A stretch of 13,484 nt of DNA from Acanthaster planci (lineage: Eukaryota > Echinodermata > Asteroidea > Valvatida > Acanthasteridae): assembly GCF_001949145.1 (NCBI RefSeq), contig NW_019091521.1, positions 179,378-192,861 on the forward strand, written 5' to 3'. The position numbers and the translations under genes were made by a program. Positions 1 through 6,669 of this stretch are shown piece by piece (positions within the stretch are counted from its first letter, which is position 1; each line of letters opens with the position of its first letter). Below the pieces are notes generated by a model. That model did no database searches. It was not told where the DNA came from and was given only the letters and a program-made list of their open reading frames with translations.

Positions 1-757
1 CCCATAAAGGGCACCGCCATGCAAAAACTGTATCAGGTGCTACCTTGAGTTACATAATACAGCTGTGCAGCCTGTTTAGGTTAGAAAGGTAAAGATTGGC
101 GCCATGAAAGAGGATAGTTTGTACATGAACAGTACCCTGCCTTGGGCTCAGTACTGTGGAGCCCAATACATGTACAGTGCACATACTGTGCATGTATGCA
201 CGTGGGTGCTTACTGTAGCCCACCAGTCCAATATGTTCGTGCTATTTAACATGCTGGGAAAACACCAATGACATTCACACTTGCATATACATGTAGTTTA
301 TTTCAATGTTACATGTACAAGTACAATACATGTATATGATACCACAAGCATTAAATGAATTATGATCTGAATTTTAACAGGCACATGTACCGTTAGGTTG
401 CAGAATTTTTCACTAACCCACCTCACAACCATGGAAGCAAATTTGGGTAGACCAGAGCGATTTTTGCCGTACATTCTTTCACAGCAAAAGGGGGTGACCA
501 GTGGAGGCTACATGATATTTCGTCATTTTTTTTGTGCAATAAGCCAGTGTGGTAGATGTATTTTAAAAAGGCAAGCCCGAGGGCAGCCAACTGATATGGC
601 AGATATCATGGGAACACTTCACTGTTCCTGAATGACCTTGGATGGTGCTTCATTTTCTGCAGGCACTGTTAGAACTGGCTGATTCATGGTCACTGCAAGG
701 CCAGACAGAGTAAGCGCTTTTTAAGTGGAATTTTCTACACTCATAAAATAAAATTAC
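1..757. other. GLUT intron 2 (partial), TACATGTA-rich
   Basis: This stretch follows the second GLUT exon on the minus strand and should be its downstream intron, since the next GLUT exon (normally starting with a VIE.F..TW-like stretch) is not found here in any frame. About 118-390 is rich in TACATGTA/ACATGTAC-type words, a simple-sequence style common in several marine invertebrate genomes. A perfect 8-bp stem (142-149 with 159-166, 9-nt loop) lies inside it. The open frame at 398-631 (+) shows no recognisable domain. Confidence 0.5.
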
Positions 758-859
758 CGGCTTGGGATTGTTGATGACGCCAGTGTTGAATCCAAACTGA
801 AGTGATGAGCCAATCACAGCCGAGGCTGTAGCAAACACCAACGGTGCTGTCAATCGCCT
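758..859 (-). CDS. Facilitative glucose transporter, coding exon 2 (TM1)
   Basis: This 102-bp exon encodes 34 residues, starting RRLTAPLVFATASAV and containing SLQFGFNTGVINNPKP. In GLUT1/3/4-type transporters the matching segment is K-L-T followed by the first transmembrane helix and QFGYNTGVIN, so the family call rests on a near-identical signature. GLUTs are 12-helix major-facilitator proteins of the plasma membrane that carry hexoses down their gradient; only helix 1 and the start of the first outer loop are seen here. On the minus strand the acceptor is a pyrimidine-rich tract ending CTGCAG just above 859, and the donor is CCG|GTAATT just below 758. Both junctions are phase 0, as in the vertebrate SLC2A1 exon 2, which is about the same length (from memory, about 96 bp). 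It joins in frame to the exon at 2536-2664. Later exons lie left of the window. Which GLUT paralogue this is cannot be decided from 34 residues; class I is most likely. Confidence 0.9.
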
Positions 860-2535
860 CTGCAGAAACAAAGAAAAACAAAACAAAAAAAAGATCAACT
901 GAAGAGAGATTTAACTTTTGACTTGCACTTAACAAGTTCTTGTTATAATTGGCGGTATAAATCCGGAACCGCAACTTTCTTTGACACAGCGCAGTGAGGG
1001 GTTGGTTGAGATTGTAAAACTTTGTCAATGATTTTATTTTGCCCCAAATTTACTTTTCTTCCATATTTCACTGAGGGTTAACTTGTTCCTATTTGTTCTC
1101 AGGTTCGTATGGGTATTTGCACTGACTTTTCGCCCAGGTGCAATTGCAAAAGTGTTGAAGTTGTATAAACATGTACATGTAGTATTGTCACACTTGTTTC
1201 TCTGTCTCAGATAATGGTATTGCTTTAAAAAGGCTTATGGGTAACTGTACGGAAAAATTAGTGGCGTCCATAGGCCTATATGGCATCTTTCCAGCTGCTG
1301 CGTGTGAGCCTGGCCAAATATTAGACACACATGATCAACGAACATAAAAGAAGAGGCGGTAACAGCAGGACACGTCAGAGTAGACCTACTTGGATCAACA
1401 CATCAAGAGCTACATTACATGTAAAATGTACAAAGGTAGGCTATCCTTAGAACACTGGGGTCTATCGTTGTGGCAGCCCAACTGGCGACAAACCCGGGAC
1501 TTTAACAGGGGGCGCGTTCCACTCAAGTAAATAATGCGAATGTTGCATAATTTACGCATACGTTTTCAAACCAGAATGTGTCTGGCATCAAGTACGCACG
1601 CAATGTTAACAAACTTTGGCAAAGGCTCAAAAAGAGGCATTAGTGAGTGTTAGCCAACTTTCAAAATGGATGAAAGCGGGGGCCAAGTGATGGTTATTTC
1701 AATTGGCCCTGAAACTCAACCTAAGCGAACAAAAGTATGGCGAACTGAATTATAAATGGAAAGCAACAAAACCATAATTCAGATTGTTTACAAAATGTTG
1801 ATGGTCTGAGTTGGTGAACAAAAAAGTTGCATTTCTTTAGCAGATGACATTGGTTCATACATGACCTCACAATCTTCGCTCTCAACTTCTGCGTTGGCCA
1901 AAACTAATTTTCCAATTATGTCAGAAAACCAAATCAGGAATATTATGACAGCTGTCAAGTATCATAAATTCTTATGATAAATAAAAGAAAAGTATTTTAC
2001 TTAATTTATGCTGACGTATGAATAATTAGGCCTAGTCCTGTCCAATCCTAGTAGCGGAATCGTCCGAGCATATTAATTACCATTGTTTAGCCTTTTTTCT
2101 GCACACGTTTCCACCTTCATTGATATGTCGGGTGACGGCCTTCTGTTTATCATGGCAGATGGACGTCAAGTGCAAAATTGTACAAAGTCAGCCAAATTTC
2201 TGCCTACGAACCTATCTGAAATACTTAGTTCACATGAAAATAGACCCCATGGGGAACAAGGTAAGCACAACCCCCCCAAAAAACAATCTGTTAGTAAAGT
2301 GGCGTCAGGTTGCAACATTTTTGCTGCTCTTTCCAGTGACAAGTAATTCATTTCATAACTCACACAGTCACACTTCAAAGTTTCATTTCACACAGGCCTA
2401 CCTACAGGAATTAATAATAGTATACATGGCCACGTTTTCTGCGGGTAGGCCTTCGGCGTCCAAGGCCAGCTTACGAATTTGTCAATAAAACAGACAAGGG
2501 AAGAGCTATTCGGACGTGGACGTGCCAATCTTTAC
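860..2535 (-). other. GLUT intron 1
   Basis: This is the 1676-bp phase-0 intron between the two visible GLUT exons, with donor CAG|GTAAAG at its 2535 end and acceptor TTTCTGCAG at its 860 end. I see no transposon ends or RNA gene in it. It contains an exon-like cassette on the opposite strand (2159-2260), reported as a finding. Short TACATGTA words recur near 1171-1183. Confidence 0.7.
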
Positions 2536-2664
2536 CTGTCTGACGCTTGTTCCTGAATCAGGCTCATGTCTTCCATCATGTCCATTCACCGAAGCCGACA
2601 GGTCCTCTTTCTCCTTAGCGATGTCCTCCATTTTTGGGTTCTTCTCGTCCACGGCCCCATACAT
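2536..2664 (-). CDS. Facilitative glucose transporter, first coding exon
   Basis: This exon encodes a 43-residue hydrophilic, acidic N-terminus, beginning MYGAVDEKNPKMEDIAKEKE and ending SGTSVRQ, followed by a strong donor CAG|GTAAAG. Phase 0 matches the phase-0 acceptor of the exon at 758-859, so the joined frame reads SVRQ-RRLTAPLV. GLUT proteins begin with a short cytoplasmic tail before helix 1. Human GLUT1 has only a few residues in its first exon, so this tail is long but within the range seen in other GLUTs. An in-frame TAG lies three codons before the first ATG, which bounds the open frame. The first ATG has poor context (T at -3, T at +4), whereas Met12 (CCAAAAATGG) has A at -3 and G at +4, so translation may start at Met12 (ATG at 2629-2631). 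No splice acceptor with a pyrimidine tract is seen just upstream, so this exon probably continues into 5' UTR. Confidence 0.8.
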
Positions 2665-2689
2665 CGAGAGCTAGCTGTTCCACCTTCTT

Positions 2690-3010
2690 ATCTGTACCAA
2701 GTTGTTGAGGGCGTGCTGTTACGTATTTGCCGTCAACTCGTCACGCACGCGCGTTGTTTACGTTACGTGTAATATTTTCCCACGTGGTGTGTACTTGCGG
2801 CCGTGAGCGCGGCGCGGCGCAGTGTTTGAAGATATTTACTAGGTGAACAAACTTTAAGGAGATACTATTTTTCAGGACGGGGGGTGAAACGACGCGTCAC
2901 TGGAACATAATTATTCATAGTAAAAAAGAAAATAAAATACAGCAAAAATGGCATATTCCTGAGAACTGAAATTACATGAGCAGTGCGTCGCGCGCCGTCA
3001 ACTTTCACTT
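2690..3010 (-). promoter_or_regulatory. CpG-rich promoter candidate of the GLUT gene
   Basis: CpG is dense here compared with the AT-rich surroundings: 2701-2820 holds about one CpG every seven bases, and a second cluster lies near 2985-2999. It sits immediately upstream of the first coding exon, where a CpG-island-type promoter would be expected. It contains a palindromic E-box CACGTG (2781-2786) and another ACGTG (2765-2769), the core used by bHLH factors such as USF, Myc/Max, ChREBP/Mlx and HIF. That any of these acts here is inference; such 5-6-bp sites are common by chance. I found no convincing TATA box, and the transcription start is not located. Confidence 0.4.
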
Positions 3011-3811
3011 AACTCTCCTCTCGCAGCATCATTGCCAAACCTTTTGAAAAACTCATAACTCATCTGGTTTAAATATGTACTATGACCATCTTTTCCTACC
3101 TCTCCGGCCGGCTCCACGACGATACATGGTGTTCAGTTGAATCTTTGTGGACACTTTGGGAGTGTCCCGAAATTTTGTCCGAATTAATGTCGGCTTGAGT
3201 AAAACAAAATGGGTTCAGCTGACTGTTCCCTAACGTAACGTGGCTCATATGAAAAAAAATTCTCAGAAAATCCCACATAAACATTTTCAAAATTCTTTAA
3301 AGCTGACAAATTCTTGTAAAGTATCATTCCTTCTGCTCACATACCCATCCACAAGCGTGTCGGTAAGTTATTTTCATATTTTTGTGCACAAAAGCGTTCT
3401 TTTTGCACGTCAGAAAAAAATCGGAAAATCAGGTGAAAATAAAATTTCATCAGAACTTATAAGGGCCAACAGCAACACAGAATGGTGAATTGTGAATCAC
3501 AATACCAAGAGTTTGATGGAGTTTTACTGATTGTGAAATTTGGGGTAAAAATGTTGCTCCGGTAAGAGACGAGAGGCAAAAAATGAAAGTGCATCACGCT
3601 AGAGTACATTGCTACACACACCCCTTTTGCACGTGTCCGTGCAGCCTGGAATTGTTCCAGTATAGTAGTGGCCGGAGCCAATAAACGATCTTTGGCCCCG
3701 TGCTGCAGTCCAAAACAAGGTCAGGCTAGGCTGAATGGTCTGTTCATAGACCTGGAGGAGAAAAAGTCAATCATATGGTCTGTTGACCGCTGGTTTCAAC
3801 ATGGGTGCAGA
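3011..3811. other. Intergenic region, no gene seen
   Basis: This AT-rich sequence lies between the GLUT promoter area and the MITE. Open frames at 3096-3290 (-), 3240-3488 (+) and 3457-3681 (-) have no recognisable domain and no matching splice structure. An isolated good donor string (TCG|GTAAGT, about 3360-3368, +) has no convincing exon attached. Confidence 0.5.
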
Positions 3812-3819
3812 CCTTGAGC
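3812..3819. repeat. Target-site duplication CCTTGAGC, left
   Basis: This 8-bp direct repeat abuts the left end of the MITE and is identical to 4068-4075. Confidence 0.85.
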
Positions 3820-4067
3820 CACGGACGTATATAAAAAACCTGGACTTGCAACGCCTTTGTATGAAAAAGAAGCCAACCAGCGGCCATTTTACCGAGCCGA
3901 ATACATAAGCGTGGGCGGTTCCCTTCCATTGACGCCAGGAAGAACAACGGTGGGCATTGCCGGAAAAGCTTTGTATTCGGCTCGGAAAAATGGCTGCGGG
4001 TTGATTCAATGACTCTATAAGCTGATTAAGGGCATTGCGAGTCCAGATTTTATTATACACGTCCGTG
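3820..4067. mobile_element. hAT-like MITE (248 bp)
   Basis: This is a short non-coding inverted-repeat element. Its ends are CACGGACGTATATAA on the left and the matching inverted TTATACACGTCCGTG on the right. The inverted repeats run about 90-95 bp on each side with mismatches: GAGCCGAATACA near 3893-3906 pairs with TGTATTCGGCTC near 3970-3983. The 8 bases outside each end are identical, CCTTGAGC at 3812-3819 and 4068-4075. A perfect 8-bp target duplication is typical of hAT transposons (Merlin, P and some others also give 8 bp). The element has no coding capacity and would be mobilised in trans. The minus-strand open frame at 3767-4087 is a by-product of it. Confidence 0.85.
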
Positions 4068-4075
4068 CCTTGAGC
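4068..4075. repeat. Target-site duplication CCTTGAGC, right
   Basis: This 8-bp direct repeat abuts the right end of the MITE and is identical to 3812-3819. Confidence 0.85.
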
Positions 4076-4140
4076 TAGTTCGAGCACACCACCAAAGATC
4101 TACCTGGCGACGATCTTTTTTTGGGATTAGACCCTGATTC

Positions 4141-4145
4141 TATGA
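4141..4145. repeat. Target-site duplication TATGA, left
   Basis: This 5-bp direct repeat abuts the left inverted repeat and is identical to 6665-6669. Its short length leaves some chance of coincidence. Confidence 0.6.
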
Positions 4146-4624
4146 TGGAACGCCAAAGAGGCCAAATTTGGAGGCAACACATCGATCGTTCCCCTACATC
4201 GATCGATCGTTCTTCTACATCGATTGATCGTTCCCTACATCGATCGATCTCTTTTGATCGATGAAAAAAGATCGATGAAGAAAGAGCGATGAAGAAAGAG
4301 CGATGAAGCTACATCGATGCCAACGTTACGTAACCTCTTCCAGCACCAATAACACGTGTTCCCTTTAACCATAGCCCACCAGCACACAAGGCCGCCCGTG
4401 TTCAGTACCCGTAAGTCTGGTCCCGAGCCAATTGAGTTGTCAGATGGGTGTTAATATCTAGTTTCCTTGTCATGAAACCACAAAGAATATTTTCTATTTT
4501 CCCCTGGATGGGATGCCAGTTCATTATGGGTCGCTCCCTAGCCACTGTGGGCACCTATTCTTACTCCTAATGACTCAAGTTTTATTTTCCACACTAATAG
4601 TATTCCGGCGGAACTATTCTGTCA
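4146..4624 (+). repeat. Left terminal inverted repeat of the foldback element
   Basis: This arm matches the reverse complement of 6097-6664 over nearly its whole length with scattered substitutions. It is about 90 bp shorter than its partner: it has about four CGATCGAT units against six or more on the right, and it lacks roughly 25 bp before the inner GGAACTATTCTGTCA block (4610-4624). Confidence 0.85.
4181..4315. repeat. Tandem subrepeats in the left arm
   Basis: About four copies of a 17-21-bp unit (ATCGATCGATCGTTCTTCTAC type) are followed by several roughly 14-bp GATGAAGAAAGAGC-type units. The arm then continues into unique sequence at CATCGATGCCAACG. Confidence 0.8.
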
Positions 4625-5028
4625 GAATGCTGCTCAAAAGTCAACCCCCGTGAAGCTCAGTGCCAAAGGAAAGAAACTATAATTATAGAGTTTTTAGGAA
4701 TCCCAAATACCTAAATATCATACATGCATAGTGAAATTTGTTAAACAAATAATGGAAACTGGTGTATTAAGTTTGATAATATTATTGTACAGAGTCTACA
4801 TTATACCAATATGTAGGGAAAAAAAGAAGCATATGCTTCTGGCTTTCCCTATTTACACGAACAATGGTTCAGACTGGACAAGAAACATAAGACAGGAGAC
4901 ATGAGACATGAACACAGTATACACTGGCAGGATAGACAACAGTTAAAGACAGATGTGTTAGATCTTGAGACCAGACCTTTAAAGAATGGAAGTAGATTGG
5001 CATGATTAAATGATCTGAGTTTCATTAT
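4625..5028. other. Foldback element interior, left part
   Basis: This AT-rich sequence has no open frame of note and no recognisable transposase. A short palindrome GAAGCATATGCTTC lies near 4827-4840. Confidence 0.5.
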
Positions 5029-5615
5029 TCAAACTAATAAGGTAGGTTTGGAAATAATAAGTGTTAAATCTGCTTCGGTAACAGGAGCGAAAAATAAAGA
5101 ATGTGCACATCTTTCACCAAGGAAGTGTTCAAATGAACTGCTTGATTGAGGAAGTTCACTTGCTATTTTCTTGCCAATGTTAATGAAATAATCATTGAAA
5201 GCGTTAGCGATATCAATGTAAGAATCAATTTTAGTATCATTTTGCGTGTAACAGGACGAATTTTGTTTAACGTTCGTTTCACCGAGCAACGAATTAATAA
5301 GCTCCCATGCATGTACCTTTAACATTATGTCTGCCTTTATTAAATTGTTCACCGAAGTAATTTTCTTTGCCATTCTTACAATACCCCTTTAATTTGTTTT
5401 AAAACTTTATGTTGGCAGATTTATTATGAACTGTAGGATTCTGAAGATATTTTTATGCAGATTTTTTTCTCTGATTAAGTTATAGATTCCGTCCGTTATC
5501 CAATGTGGTTTTGACTTATTAATATGATTTGGAGCTCACACTGTGGAAAATTTTTGCCATACATAATTTAAAAAATTCTCACAGGCCTCATCGACATTAT
5601 CTGGCGCAAGTTCAT
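5029..5615 (-). pseudogene. Non-LTR (LINE) ORF2 fragment, broken
   Basis: Read on the minus strand from 5615 down, the conceptual product resembles the linker between the endonuclease and reverse transcriptase of CR1/L2/Jockey-like LINEs. In order it has a DEACENFLNYVW stretch, KPHWITDGIYNLIREKN, NPTVHNKS, NYFGEQFN, WELINSLLGE, and IANAFNDYFINIGKKIASEL followed by a C-terminal FFAPVTEADL. The frame is interrupted by in-frame stops (near 5540 and 5400) and by at least two frame changes (near 5460 and 5310), so it is not functional. The fragment stops where the RT domain should begin, and no palm motif is present. It lies wholly inside the foldback element, so it was either inserted there and truncated, or captured. 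The longest intact piece is 5029-5373. Confidence 0.75.
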
Positions 5616-6096
5616 CTTAATCTTAGTTAATGCCTACAGAGTACCAAAGAAATGTTCACGTTTTTCTATTTTTTTTCATTTGTAATAATAACAGGTTACA
5701 AAACTTCTGAAGTTTCTTTGTATGTTCACTTTAATCCTTTTACTCACTCATCGGTCAAACGATGATGTCCAGAGATTGTATCGGCAGTTTGAGTCCAAAT
5801 GCTACAAATTAATCTTTCGTTTTCTCTAAACATCCGGGCGATAGTCTTTTAGGATCAATGAGACTGCCGAGATTAAACGCTCTCTTTGTTTATGCTTAAC
5901 AATATGCTTATTTTAGTTGTTATTTTCGACTTCATCGGTGTTAGCTTGGGGTCTCAGGGGATCAGGTAAATGAACATAGGAAAGGGTCGTATATTGAAAC
6001 AAGTTGACAAATTAGATCAAGATATTTTGATTCAGAAGGGAACAGTGTGTTCATCAGTGTTATGGAAGTGCATAGCTAGATCAGTAGGTCAATGAG
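5616..6096. other. Foldback element interior, right part
   Basis: This AT-rich sequence lies upstream, in LINE sense, of the retrotransposon fragment. It might hold decayed endonuclease sequence, but I could not recognise any motif and the frames are full of stops. Confidence 0.4.
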
Positions 6097-6664
6097 TGAC
6101 AGAATAGTTCCACTGGTTCAGCCGGTTTCGCCAGGCTGTTATCAGTGTGGAAAATAAAATTCGTATCCACCTGGAGTAAATATGTTTGCCCACAGTGGCT
6201 AGGGAGCGACCCATAATGAACTGGGGAAAATAGAAAATATTCTCAGTGGTTTCATGACAAGGAAACTAGATATTAGCACCCATCTGACAACTCAATTGGC
6301 TCGGGACCAGACTTACGGGTACTGAACACGGGTGGCCTTGTGTGCTGGTGGGCTCCGGTTACAGGGAACACGTGTTATTGGTGCTGGAAGAGGTTACGTA
6401 ACGTTGGCATCGATGTAGCTTCATCGCTCTTTCGTCATCGGTCTTTCTTCATCGCTCGTTTTCATCGCTCTTTCTTCATCGATCGAGCCTGAGTTCGATC
6501 GGTCGATGTAGGGAACGATCGATCGACGTAGAAGAACAATCGATCGATGCAGAAGAACGATCTATCGATTTAGGGGAACGATCGATCGATGTAGGGGAAC
6601 GATCGATCGACGTTGAAGAACGATCGGTGTGTTGCCTCCAAGTTTTTGCCTCTTAGGCGTTCCA
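6097..6664 (-). repeat. Right terminal inverted repeat of the foldback element
   Basis: This is the partner of 4146-4624 in opposite orientation. The match begins at TGACAGAATAGTTCC (6097-6111), passes CCACAGTGGCTAGGGAGCG and the near-palindrome AACACGTGTT, and ends in the GGCGTTCCA terminus. Confidence 0.85.
6410..6630. repeat. Tandem subrepeats in the right arm
   Basis: This is the inverted counterpart of the left array. It begins with four or so CTTTCTTCATCG-type units and continues with six or more copies of a 21-bp unit of type AACGATCGATCGATGTAGGGG, alternating GTAGGGG and GTAGAAG variants. Confidence 0.8.
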
Positions 6665-6669
6665 TATGA
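6665..6669. repeat. Target-site duplication TATGA, right
   Basis: This 5-bp direct repeat abuts the right inverted repeat and is identical to 4141-4145. Confidence 0.6.

Larger units (their letters stand above)
4146..6664. mobile_element. Foldback-type DNA transposon with long modular TIRs
   Basis: This 2519-bp element starts TGGAACGCC and ends GGCGTTCCA. Long inverted repeats (4146-4624 and 6097-6664) enclose about 1.47 kb. Immediately outside are identical 5-bp repeats, TATGA at 4141-4145 and 6665-6669, consistent with a target duplication. Each arm is modular from the outside in: a GGAGGCAACACA end block, a tandem array of CGATCGAT units, a second array of about 14-bp AAGAAAGAGCGATG units, then a unique block through AACACGTGTT, ATTGAGTTGTCAGATGGGTG and CCACTGTGGGC to GGAACTATTCTGTCA. 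Arms of this type are known from sea-urchin TU elements and Drosophila FB, though those leave longer duplications. I see no transposase; the interior contains part of a retrotransposon. The superfamily is unresolved and the copy is probably non-autonomous. Confidence 0.85.

Noticed and set aside
398-631. 77-codon plus-strand open frame
   Set aside because: No recognisable domain, ordinary intron-like composition, and no supporting signals.
655-711. Possible next GLUT exon after an acceptor-like TCTGTCTGGCCTTGCAG on the minus strand
   Set aside because: The phase-0 frame begins with TGA and the sequence has no resemblance to the expected loop after TM1.
741-1028. 95-codon minus-strand open frame overlapping the GLUT exon in another frame
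   Set aside because: The GLUT signature and both phase-0 splice sites use the other frame.
3767-4087. 106-codon minus-strand open frame
   Set aside because: It spans the hAT-like MITE almost exactly, arms included. The frame is a by-product of the inverted repeat and has no protein signature.
4181-6630. CRISPR-like regular repeats (CGATCGAT units)
   Set aside because: The units are contiguous with no unique spacers and lie within the inverted repeats of a eukaryotic transposon.
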